Assembly (NCBI GenBank): GCA_036429605.1
Contig: CM071589.1
Location: 2,976,001 to 3,040,000 of the forward strand
DNA from: Cladobotryum mycophilum
Lineage: Eukaryota; Ascomycota; Sordariomycetes; Hypocreales; Hypocreaceae
Direction: 5' to 3'
Length of the DNA stretch: 64,000 nucleotides
A model generated the notes under the pieces. That model saw nothing but the letters and a program-made list of their open reading frames with translations. It was not told the origin of the DNA and made no database searches. Shown piece by piece: positions 54,746-64,000 of this stretch. How positions within the stretch are numbered: position 1 is the stretch's first letter; each line of letters starts with the position of its first letter. The position numbers were made by a program, and so were the translations under genes.

Positions 54746-56641
54746 ATGGGTGATGCAATGGATCTACCAACTTCCCCTTGCACTGCCGCTGGCTCGAAAC
54801 CTAGCCAGGCATCTGAACAGGATATCTCGAGTTGGAAAGATGGTCGTGTCGATCTTCCATCTGCTGCCAAGTCTCATAAATACCACGTACAGCCAACAAA
54901 ACTTGTGAATCGCTTCATCGATGAGCCAAGAGAGATACGGGTTGCTGTCATCGGCGCGGGTCTCGCGGGCGTTTCGGCAGGCATACTACTCCCCGCCAAG
55001 GTTCCCGGCATCAAGCTGACGATATTTGACAAGAATGCGGAAGTGGTAGGTTTAATTCATTACTTCTCTCGGAGATCTATCAGGAGCTCACTCCTTGCAG
55101 GGCGGCACGTGGTTTGAGAACATCTATCCCGGAGTACGTTGCGATGTGCCCGCCCACGTCTACCAGTCAACCTTTGACTCAAACACCCAATGGTCCGAGG
55201 AATTCGCTCAGGGTCCCGAGATCTTGAACTATTGGAAGACTTTGGCCAGAAAATATGAGGTCTACAAGCTTCTGAAGCTCGCACACAAGGTTGAGTCGCT
55301 TGACTGGGATCCCCAAGAATCCGCATGGCTCATCAACGTGCACGATCTCACAACAGATACCTCTCGCATAGAGAAGTTTGACTTTGTAATTACAGCGATC
55401 GGACGGTTCAATAACTGGAAGCTGCCAGATTACCCCGGGATAAGGGACTATAAGGGACTTATCAGGCATACTTCGAATTGGGACCCAAACTTTGATGTAA
55501 CCGGGAAAAAAGTGGCAGTCATTGGCAACGGAGCAAGTGGCATCCAGCTTGTCGCCAATATCCAGAAGCGTGTGGAGCGTTTAGATCACTACGCTCGAAA
55601 CCCTACGTGGATCGCCCAGTCCTTTGGCGGGCACGACACTTCCATCGAGCCAAAGGTCATCCCCCAGGAGCTCATGGACTCGTTCAAGGATCCCGAGACA
55701 TACCTCAAGTACAGGAAAGTGATGGAGGATTCATACTTTAGGGGCTTCAACCGCTGGCTAAAGGGGTCAGAGAGCAATACAGAGGACCGGGATCACTTGA
55801 CGGAGCTGGCGAGGACGCGGCTGGCGGAGAACCCGGAGCTGTTTGAGAAGATTATACCCGAGTTTTCTCCTCACTGCAGACGGCTCACGCCTGGGCCGGG
55901 GTATCTCGAGGCAATTTCGCAACCGCATGTGGACTATATCCAAACGCCGATTAAGAGATTTACGGACACCGGCATCGAGACCACAGATGGCAAAACAAGG
56001 GACGTCGACGCCATCTTCTGCGCCACGGGGGCGAACATTGACGCTGCTCCCCCGTTCCCTATTCGATCGGGGATGGCAGATCTGAGCCTCGACTGGAAAC
56101 ACGAGGGAGCATACGGCTTCCCATATACATATCTCGGCGCAGCCTCACCCGGGTTCCCCAACCTCTTGTTCCTCCACGGACCGAGCGGCTCGGGCAGAGC
56201 CGGCACGGTGCCATACAACGTCGAGAACCAAGTCACGTACTTTGCCAAGATCCTCCGCAAGGTCAGCCGCGAGGGCATCAAGACCATGGCCCCCTCCAAG
56301 AGAGCAGCCGATGACTTCGTGGCCTACACGGACGCGTTCTTCGACACCACCGTCCTATCAGAAAACTGCAGCTCGTGGTACAACGGCGGCAGGCCGGGGG
56401 CCGGATCCACGGCCTGTGGCCGGGCAGCGCGATGCAAATGACCATCATCCAACAGAATCCGCGGTGGGAGGACTGGGAGTACGAGTACCTGTCCAAGGGC
56501 GGGAACAGGTTCGCCTGGTATTTCGGCAATGGGCGCACCAGGCTCGAGGCGGATCCGGAGGTGGATGTGACGGCGTATCTGAGTGCTGAGAAAGATGTGG
56601 ATCTGCGAGGGCTGCATGAGAATTGGTGGAGCGTTTCTTGA
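54746..56641 (+). CDS. Class B FAD monooxygenase, Baeyer-Villiger type, one homopolymer frame break
   Basis: FAD- and NADPH-dependent monooxygenase likely inserting oxygen next to a carbonyl. Exons 54746-55045 and 55101-56641, intron 55 bp. FAD Rossmann motif AVIGAGLAGVSAGILL at about 68-83; GGTWFENIYPGVRCDVPAHVYQSTF; the Baeyer-Villiger fingerprint region YKGLIRHTSNWD at about 216-228 (consensus aromatic-x-G-x3-H-x3-W); NADPH motif AVIGNGASGIQL. The C-terminal part has FLHGPSGSGRAGTVPYNVENQV. Near the end the frame breaks at five G, 56396-56400; one extra base restores GGRIHGLWPGSAMQM and a tail ending HENWWSVS, 613 residues. Closest general resemblance is to 4-hydroxyacetophenone and cyclohexanone monooxygenase-like fungal enzymes; the substrate is unknown. 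Confidence 0.9.
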
Positions 56642-57241
56642 CCGTCTCAGAGGTGTTGGATATGAATAGTATATTTTTGTAATAACGGGTCATTGGTAAT
56701 AAATGTCAATGGGATAGCATCTTTCTCGCATCTAGCAACTCGGTTTTGTATAGTATATCAGCAACAGTTCAAGGCTTCGTCAGAGTTGTCTCCAGAAACC
56801 TCGTTTCAACCCTACCCACAAGCTTAAATCTCAATTATCCCCAAACAAGTTCAAAGTTATCGCTAGAAAGTGAGTGGATGAGGTCCATATTTTTTTGATG
56901 AACTTTCTTCCATGTAGGGGGAGTGTTAATGCATGTTCCTGATTTCCGGGTTGCATCCCTCCCCCGCGATGGCGTGCTCTCCAGCATGCCATTCGCAACA
57001 GCAGATAGGATCCATTCCCGTCGGTACCACCTCGACCCGATATCGCAGAGTAATCGTAGATGCAGATAATAAGCGATCTATCTATTAGCTAATTAAAGTG
57101 ATGCTATTTTATTGAAGTGATTGAATGTTGAGAATGATTGATAGTTTAGATGCTTGCCACGGTTCATGGCTTCGCCTCAGCCTGGGCATGAGATATCTAA
57201 CAGACAATTCAACTCCTAAATCGTAGAATACACCATTCACA
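56642..57241. promoter_or_regulatory. Intergenic: FAD monooxygenase 3' flank and transporter promoter
   Basis: 600 bp. Contains the shared 11-bp GATA word at 57060-57070 (separate entry) and another GATA core near 57003. Confidence 0.55.
57060..57070 (+). promoter_or_regulatory. Shared promoter word ATGCAGATAAT with GATA site
   Basis: Exact match to 59550-59560. Ends 171 bp before the UNC93-like start. AGATAA fits the HGATAR consensus of fungal GATA factors such as AreA/NIT2 (established consensus); function here is inferred. Confidence 0.45.
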
Positions 57242-58981
57242 ATGGCAAAACCATTCGCCGCAGATAATCTCATATTACCCAAAGATCAACGACATCCAGG
57301 TAAGTCACAAACCCCCGAGTTCCCTTCACATCTATCCATCTTATGCTCAATCATAACCCCATCTTGCAGTAAAATGGTATCACTCGACCTTCTACAACAT
57401 GACCATCCTCGGTCTCTGCAACCTAGCAGCACCAGGCATATGGGGAGCCATGAACTCCCTCGGTGCTGGCGGAAGCCAGTCGCCCAAGCTCGTCAACGCG
57501 GCCAATGCCTTGACCTTTTGCCTCATGGTCGTGTCCTGTTACTTCTCCAGCGTCATCGTGCACTACATTGGCATCAAGGGAGCTCTCATATTCGGAACGT
57601 ATGTTGTTACTTACCCCCTTGTGAATGATCAAATCTGTTACAAAAAACATGAGTTAACGCAAAAAGAAATCCTGTGTAGGATTGGATACGCCCCTTATGC
57701 TGCGGGTTTATACACCAACAACCGGTTCGGCACAGAATGGCTCGTCCTCCTCGGCGCGGCCCTGTGCGGCATCTCGGCGGGCGTATTCTGGATGGCCGAG
57801 GCCGCCATCGCCATCGCCTACCCGGAGCCCTGGAATAGGGGGAAAGCGCTGGGCTACTGGCTGACGTTCCGCGTCACGGGGCAGATCATCGGCGGTGCCG
57901 TGAATCTCGGCCTCAACATCGATAGGGACGAGGCCGGCAAGGTGTCGTACAATGTATACCTTGTCTTTATCGCCCTGCAGGCGTCCGGCTGCTTGGTTGG
58001 ACTGCTGCTCAACCGTCCTCACAAGGTCGAGAGGCAAGACGGGAAAAAGGTCAACCTCTCCATCCTAGAGAACCCCTGGTACGAGATCAAAGCCACTACC
58101 AAGCTCTTTCTCAGACCCAAGTTCCTCCTTTTGGTCTTATGGATAGGGCAGGCCGTGTTTTCCGAGGCCGTCTACTTTACCTACCTTTCACGTAAGAAAA
58201 AGCCCCCTTCACCATCCCCGTTGTGTTGTAGTCCCATGGTAACAAAGAATACGGGCAGTCTGGTTCACGGTGCGATCCAGAGCGCTCGGCTCTTTCCTAG
58301 GTGCAATCGTCGCCATCATATCGGGTAACTTGTTTGGCGTAAGTCCCCAAGGCGCGATGCTATTCCCATTTGCTTTTTTGCTAACCATTAATTACAATAG
58401 TGGTGGCTGGATCGAAACAAAATCGCTCTTAGGACCCGCGCCCGGTCATCCTTCTGGTTTCTTGCCATCACCCAGGGAGCATGGTGGATCTGGGCCGTGA
58501 TCCTCTCTACGCGATACAGGAGAACGCATCCGACGTTTGACTGGACAAGTCCTGGCTTCGGAGCCGCATTTGGAGTATACATCTTTCTCACCTTTGGGTT
58601 CCAAGTCAACTATCTCTTCTTGTGAGCGCCCCCCCCTCTTGAATCAATACCCCATAGACATAAGAGTACTAACATTCTAGGTACTTCTTCGTCACCCATC
58701 TGGCCAAGGACGAGGGCGAGGTGATTCGGTATGCCGCTCTTCTACGCGGCACAGAGTCCGCCTGGCAGGCAGTCAGCTATGGATTATGTTCCTTGACGGT
58801 GTTTGCTCAAGCCGGTGGGATTTACGTAAACTTTGGGCTTTGGGCCATCGCCATACTTCCGGCCTGGTTGGTGATGAGAGATATTGGCAACAAGGGTCAA
58901 TGGGACAGTGAGTCGCTGGATTCGCCAGCTGCGCCATCCATCGAGGACGATCAGACGCAATCAAAGGCGAATCACATGTGA
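57242..58981 (+). CDS. UNC93-like major facilitator transporter
   Basis: Polytopic membrane transporter of the fungal UNC93-like MFS branch. Six exons: 57242-57299, 57370-57598, 57680-58191, 58259-58338, 58401-58621 and 58681-58981, totalling 1,401 nt (466 residues), intact. Family landmarks: VKWYHSTFYNMTILGLCNLAAPGIWGAMN, ALTFCLMVVSCYFSSVIVHYIGIKGAL, GAALCGISAGVFWMAEAAIAIAYPEPWNRGKALGYWLTFRVTGQIIGGAVNLGLN, FGVYIFLTFGFQVNYLFLYFF, and VSYGLCSLTVFAQAGG. About eleven to twelve hydrophobic segments are visible. The C-terminal tail is hydrophilic. Substrate cannot be predicted; its place between two monooxygenase genes suggests uptake or efflux of their substrate or product. Confidence 0.92.
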
Positions 58982-59710
58982 AGTTATTATGTAGGATACA
59001 ATTATATCTAGTGATGGGGGCCAATAGATTGGAGTAATAAATGTTGGTCTAAACAATATTGATGTCTACAATGTCATCTACATGTTCGTAGCATTGGTAG
59101 AAACAGCGACAACACTCAGGCTCTCACACCATCAATTCTAAGCGATGTAGCATCCATGCAATTCCCCTGAGCTAGCCAAATGAGATACGATGCGGAAATT
59201 TTGATCGGAATTAATTTGGATGGAAAAAACTACGTAAATGAAATGCATACTGAGCTGATAGGATATCAAGCGAAGCGACCTACATGACGCATAAAGCAAC
59301 CATGACGGTATCCCCACCACCAGTGACGTGATCAACTCCACGCCGCGCATCCAAGAAGAGTAATCCGGGGTACATAAACAACTGTAAACTACTTCTAATC
59401 TTTCCATTTATCCAAAATCTGTATTGCACGGAGTCAATTCCGGTAATTGAAATAGAGGGGTCAAGTTGCGCAATCTGTAATCAGAGATTGCACCATCCTG
59501 TCGAGGTTCAACGACTCTACTCGGCACCGGGCAGAGGTCCGGAATCGGAATGCAGATAATCAACCAGCTATCAAGATATTGTAAAGTAAATGTTCCGTGT
59601 TGTCATGTTATATCGGGCAAAGGGTAACCTACAGTCACTTAAGATATTCCCCTACTCTAGAAGCAAGAAAGGACAAGCACAATTCTTGAAGATCATATCA
59701 TTAGAACACC
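58982..59710. promoter_or_regulatory. Intergenic: transporter 3' flank and NtaA-like promoter
   Basis: About 730 bp. Contains the second ATGCAGATAAT word and, nearby at 59537-59546, a TCCGGAATCGG stretch with CGG-type half sites. Confidence 0.55.
59550..59560 (+). promoter_or_regulatory. Shared promoter word ATGCAGATAAT with GATA site (second copy)
   Basis: Identical to 57060-57070. Ends 150 bp before the NtaA-like start, similar spacing to the first copy. Confidence 0.45.
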
Positions 59711-61582
59711 ATGAGTTCACAAGCAGATAATGAAGCTCCCAAAAAGAGCCTAGTGCTTAATGCTTTCGTGGAGATGTGTAGGTGCAATGCCCAACCATCA
59801 AAATCGAAGGTGTATTGAAAGGAATGTTGACGATTGATAAACTGCAGGTAGTGGTCATCAATCTCCTGGACTATGGCGGCATCCCGATGACCAGTCTTGG
59901 AGATTCAATGAAATCACCCACTGGGTTGAATTGGCAAAGCTGCTGGAAGAAGCTAAATTCCACGGAGTCTTCATTGCAGACGTGCTTGGTAGGCATCAAT
60001 ATCTGATAGAAACAAGAACTCCCTCTGACCTGATACTGTGTCAGGCGGGTATGATGTCTACTCGGGTTCATTAGATCCCGCTGTTACTTCTGGCGCACAA
60101 TGGCCAGTCAATGAGCCCCTCGCCGTCATCTCTGCCATGGCTGCAGCAACAAAGAGTCTTGGTTTTGGCGTGACGGTCTCGACAACATACGAGCAACCGT
60201 ATCACCTTGCTCGAAGGTTGTCTACCCTCGATCACTTAAGCAAAGGACGGTAAGATGATATCGCAGCCAAATCAATCTGTATAATGACTGACACATAAAA
60301 TAGAATTGGGTGGAATGTAAGTTGGAACAGGATCCGGAAAGTATAGCCGTAACTCAACCATGAAACAGATTGTCACCAGTTACTTGGACTCTGCAGCCAA
60401 GAACATGGGCCTCGCACAGCAACCCCAGGTAGGCAGCCTAGCTTGACAGCATACTCAGTCCCGCTTCTCTAACTCGCCTAGCACGACGACCGATACGCTC
60501 AAGCCGAAGAGTACATCAAAGTCATGTACAAGCTCTTCGAGTCGTCCTGGCGCGACGATGCAGTCCAACTAGACCGCAAGACTGGTGTCTACACTCGCCC
60601 AGATCTCGTCCGCAAGATCAATCACAACGGGAAATTCTTCACTGTCCCTGGCCCACACATTGTCCAGCCAAGCCCACAGCGAACACCGCTCCTCCTTCAG
60701 GCCGGCACGTCCCGCGCGGGCAAGCAATTCGCAGCCCAGCATGCAGAAGCCATCTTCGTGTCTGCACACGCACCAGCTGTGTGCGCAAAAAACATTGCCG
60801 AGATTAGAGAGCTGGCTAAGACGCAATTTGGCCGGGATCCCAGCAGCATCAAGGTCCTAGCACTTGTCACTCCTATCCTTGGTAAGACTGAAGAAGAGGC
60901 GCAGGCAAAGTTGGCTGATTTCAGACAATATGCCTCTCATGAGGGAGCACTTGCGCTGTTTGGCGGCTGGACAGGTATTGACCTGAGCCAATACGGCGAC
61001 GAGGAGGAGCTGAGAGAGGTTGAGAGCAATGCTGTGCGGTAGGTGTTTTCTGTCGCCCCAGCTCTCTTTCAGTTGAGTCACACATTAACACAACTTTGGG
61101 GGTAGATCCACGGTTCAAGGATACGCCAGGTTTTCCCCGGGGACATCCAAATGGACCAAGCACACGATAGCCGAGCATGTGAGCATTGGCGGAAACGGTC
61201 CAGTCATAGTCGGCACACCAGAGCAAGTGACGGATGGACTGGAGACTTGGATTCGAGAGGCAGACATTGACGGCTTCAACTTTGTAGGTTCTTTGCTTCA
61301 AGGAGTCGATATCCTACAACCAGGCTTTAGATCAGCTGCTGACATTTGCTCTAGGCTTATGCCCTCTTCCCGCAGTCTTTCAAGGATATTATCGAGCTCT
61401 TGCTTCCAGAGCTTCGCAAACGTGGCCTTTTCTGGGACGATTACGCCGTCCCTGAGGGCACGTATCGTGAGAATTTCTATCGCAAGGCTGGTCAAACTGG
61501 GCCTCCATTAGATCATGTCGCGTCCTCGTTTAGGTGGAAGGCGGGGGTGTCTGCTGAGGAACATGCCATTCCAGAGATTTAA
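59711..61582 (+). CDS. FMN-dependent monooxygenase of the NtaA/SnaA/DmoA family (luciferase-like)
   Basis: Two-component-type flavin monooxygenase; bacterial relatives attack nitrilotriacetate, dimethyl sulfide or dibenzothiophene using reduced FMN from a partner reductase. Eight exons: 59711-59777, 59848-59988, 60045-60249, 60304-60316, 60369-60428, 60482-61038, 61106-61283 and 61355-61582, totalling 1,449 nt (482 residues), intact. The fourth exon is only 13 nt (joins GRIGWN). Motifs: HQSPGLWRHPDDQSW, HWVELAKLLEEAKFHGVFIADVLGGYDVY, GFGVTVSTTYEQPYHLARRLSTLDHLSKGRIGWNIVTSYLDSAA, QRTPLLLQAGTSRAGKQFAAQHAEAIFV and VIVGTPEQVTDGLETWIREADIDGFNF. All are typical of the family. No flavin reductase gene lies next to it. 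Substrate unknown. Confidence 0.92.
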
Positions 61583-61962
61583 TGTGCAAAATCGTGTAGC
61601 GTCAAGATGATAAAACAATGCTTCGACCACATCGTGATGTAAAATTCAAGGAGGGAAGGAGGCCTTATTGATGACATCTCATGCTATGGATTGGCAAGGT
61701 TGGGGCGATGAGGGAGGGAAGGAGGGATGAAGCTGGACGCTGTCAAGTTAGCGGGCAGGCGCTGGAGCTCAGCACCTGCACCTGCACTGCACCCTAGCAA
61801 CCAAAAGAATTCTACCACATCACCTCTCCATTCACATTTCATGCAAACCCATCAACTTTTCACTCACCAAAAACGACAAAAAGCCTACACCGGTGTTGAG
61901 TAAATTCCCCAGATATAACTTGATACAGGATTCCTCCTCTATTTCACTCGCAATCGCAAAAA
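61583..61962. promoter_or_regulatory. Intergenic: cyclophilin H promoter
   Basis: 380 bp; the last ~150 bp before the start is pyrimidine/A-rich leader. No specific site assigned. Confidence 0.5.
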
Positions 61963-63035
61963 ATGGCACCTACGCAGCTCCCAGAATCTGGAAATCCTCT
62001 GTACGCGCACCCCATCCCATCTTCCCCTTCGCGCCTTGGAGGTGAATCTGGTGATTGCTTCTCTCGAGTTATGCCAGATCTTACGTTACATCATGAGGCT
62101 ATGGTGTATCTCGAATGCTTTGCTGACAGATTTTGATGATTTTAGGGTTTTCTTTGACATGACACTTGGAGGTTAGTAATATTAAAATTCTTCAAAATGC
62201 GAGACTGCTATCGCCTGATGTTCATCAAGTGGATATACGCACACAAACACTCAAGGGACTGGCCATGCCTTTCGCAAGGAACCCTTCATAAAGGGATATT
62301 GCTCCCTTTCCCAGTTCTTAATAGTTGCGAATATTTCTCCCATGTTAGGAAGAAACATGATTCCCAAGTTTCTATTCACTATTAAGAATCACTCTACTCA
62401 CCTCAGCTCGTGTCTCGTCTAGGCGAACCCCTCGGCCGCATCACCTTTGAGCTTTTCAAAGACGTCGTCCCCAAGACCGCCGAGAACTTCCGCCAATTCT
62501 GCACTGGCGAATCCAAGGATTCCACGGGCCGTCCCCAGGGCTACAAGGGCTCCAAGTTCCATCGAATTGTCCGTTTCATCCCCTGCTGAATTTACTTCCT
62601 TCCTGGTCTCTTCAGACTCGCTGACTGTCCTTTTACCAGATTCCAAACTTCATGTGCCAGGGAGGAGACTTCCTCAAGGGTGACGGCTCAGGCTCAACCT
62701 GTATCTGGGGATACAAGGCATTCGAAGACGAGAACTTTATCCTGAAGCACGATCAGCCAGGTTTGCTGTCAATGGCGGTGTGTAAAATGCCTTCTCTTAT
62801 AGCATCACCCACCCTCTAATATTATGTGTGATAGAATGCTGGTCCCAACACTAACGGTTCCCAATTCTTCATCACCACCGTTCCTACTCCCTTCCTTGAC
62901 GACAAGCACGTTGTCTTTGGCAAGGTAGTTGAAGGCATGGATATCGTCAAGAAGATGGAGGCCACCAAGACGGGCTACCGCGGCAAGGATGTTCCTAACC
63001 ACGATGTCGTCATCGCCCAGTGCGGTGAAATGTAG
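61963..63035 (+). CDS. Peptidyl-prolyl isomerase, cyclophilin H type
   Basis: Cyclophilin-type cis-trans prolyl isomerase; cyclophilin H binds the U4/U6-60K snRNP protein in the spliceosome. Exons 61963-62000, 62146-62171, 62423-62568, 62640-62777 and 62835-63035 total 549 nt, 182 residues, matching the length of fungal cyclophilin H. Motifs: PVVFFDMTLGG-like LVFFDMTLGGEPLGRITFELF, the catalytic [54 protein letters not shown] and HVVFGKVVEGMDIVKKME. The first intron starts GTACGC; the second exon is just 26 nt. The N-terminal extension MAPTQLPESGNPLV is typical of this group. No frame break. Assignment to cyclophilin H rather than another small cyclophilin rests on length, N-terminus and the STCI insertion. 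Confidence 0.92.
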
Positions 63036-63911
63036 CATGGGTCTTGGAGTGAACTGGGGAGAGGGTAGAACATATGATAAATCTGGTTTGCATGGAGCAC
63101 TGTTGTCTGTCAACATGATCTAGAAGGTTGTGAAGCAGCATCCAGTTCAAAAGCCATCGATAGTCTAAAAATCTGAGCTTTCTTTGCTTGAAGCATGAGT
63201 ATCGTGAAATGCCTTTTGATGACCGGATTTGGGGGGCAAACACTCAAGATACGTGCCTACTATTTCAGCCATTAAATAAATGGCTAGAAGTTCTATACAT
63301 ATTCATGCCCCTTTCTCCATGTATCCACGTCGTTCTCCTAAAAGGGGGCCTCACCTTATTATCTGACACCCATATTCCCTTAGTGACTAAACCCGGCCAA
63401 TTCATGCCTATGAAAAAGAAAAGTTAGGCAGCAATTTGTGCTGGTGGAGAAATCCAGAGAGGTATGCAAATTGTACGGCACCATGGTTGTAAAGCTTCCA
63501 TACCCGAAAATGATATCCAAATGCGCAAGTCAGTGTCTGCTTACCATACATCTGGGCCATCGCCTATTAGAAATATAGGAGTATGCCAACTGCATCTTGC
63601 AAAACAAGATCCAAGAGTTTATGGGAAAATTGGAAATCATGGAATGGAAAAAAAGGAAATGAAGACATATTGGAGAACGTCAAAAGGGCATTTGGCTGCT
63701 CTGGGTCTCAAGCCTATGTATCAAATTGTATGGCGACACTGGGGGACGGAAGAATGTTTAACAAGTAACATATTTTAAGGCAGAATATATCATTTCATTT
63801 TATTTACAGTTCGTGAATGTACAGTAGAACATCAATATATACATGAAGAGTCCCATGTTGCCACCAAAAACGCAAGGCTGCATCAAGGGGTCCATAACAG
63901 ATCCAACCGTC
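63036..63911. other. Intergenic, nothing recognised
   Basis: About 880 bp after cyclophilin H; AT-rich, short open frames with no family resemblance. Confidence 0.55.
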
Positions 63912-64000
63912 TTAATCCAAGGTGGCATCAACGGCAATGCCCAAGGAGTTCAGAACCAGTTGGTACAATTTAAGGGGTGTAGCGACCGACGGCACCACCG
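63912..64000 (-). CDS. Possible C-terminal end of a gene running off the right edge
   Basis: On the minus strand the frame is open from the window edge to a TAA at 63912-63914, about 28 codons, reading VPSVATPLKLYQLVLNSLG then IAVDATLD. The sequence looks protein-like and is preceded on the plus strand by an AT-rich flank suitable as a 3' end, but it is too short to identify. Could equally be chance. Confidence 0.25.
   Translation of the reverse strand, partial: VVPSVATPLKLYQLVLNSLGIAVDATLD

Noticed and set aside
8622..56400. Calling the ten broken genes pseudogenes
   Set aside because: Breaks are confined to homopolymers, nearly all of the same sign, with otherwise intact conserved sequence, and one affected gene (AlaRS) is essential.
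51126..61582. Classical secondary-metabolite gene cluster
   Set aside because: No polyketide synthase, peptide synthetase, terpene cyclase or pathway regulator is present in the window, so only a redox and transport block is claimed.
63464..63778. 104-codon plus-strand open frame near the right edge
   Set aside because: No recognised motif and AT-rich composition; insufficient support.
1..64000. tRNA, rRNA, CRISPR array, virus or intact transposon
   Set aside because: Scanning for T-loop-like words, spaced direct repeats, terminal repeats and transposase or polymerase motifs gave nothing supportable; GTTCGA words found fall inside exons or AT-rich noise.

Overview
This window is nuclear chromosomal DNA of a filamentous ascomycete (Pezizomycotina, most likely Sordariomycetes and possibly Hypocreales; the order is an inference). 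The reasons are: genes at about one per 2.2 kb on both strands; many short GT-AG introns, mostly 46-110 bp; fungus-specific families (PIL1 eisosome protein, MSB1/Mug8 protein, RCR membrane protein, TMA23); and an EZH2-type H3K27 methyltransferase, which yeasts lack. I found no tRNA, rRNA, CRISPR array or intact transposon.

Layout. 1-9 kb: 5' end of RPB1 (runs off the left edge), SWD1, THG1, TMA23 and a DUF726 protein. 9.7-20.9 kb: MSB1-like gene, a 3.5 kb gene-free stretch, uracil-DNA glycosylase and HRD3. 22.5-33.7 kb: RCR protein, an unrecognised acidic protein, alanyl-tRNA synthetase, NDUFAF7, an Mcy1-like cysteine synthase and TFIIS. 34.7-50.3 kb: RAD2/XPG, NatC subunit NAA38, PIL1, KMT6, BAP31 and a helix-hairpin-helix protein. 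51.1-61.6 kb: an accessory block of five redox or transport genes (SDR, MDR, Baeyer-Villiger-type FAD monooxygenase, UNC93-like transporter, NtaA/DmoA-type FMN monooxygenase). 62-63 kb: cyclophilin H, then possibly the tail of another gene at the right edge.

Most of the window is housekeeping: transcription (RPB1, TFIIS), chromatin (SWD1, KMT6), DNA repair (UNG, RAD2), ER quality control and ER membrane (HRD3, BAP31), translation (AlaRS, THG1) and mitochondrial assembly or metabolism (NDUFAF7, Mcy1). The 51-61.6 kb block has no polyketide, peptide or terpene synthase, so it looks more like a small catabolic or tailoring cluster than a classical secondary-metabolite cluster. Two of its genes share an exact 11-bp promoter word containing a GATA site at a similar distance from their start codons.

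The main technical observation is that ten genes contain fourteen single-base frame breaks. Every break lies at or beside a homopolymer run, and all but one are repaired by adding one base. They hit genes that must work, such as AlaRS, and the exon arithmetic closes exactly once each is corrected. I read these as assembly homopolymer errors, not pseudogenes. The main biological observation is that AlaRS has an in-frame, ATG-less upstream extension that looks like a mitochondrial targeting sequence, which suggests non-AUG initiation of a mitochondrial isoform; UNG has a weaker similar signal.
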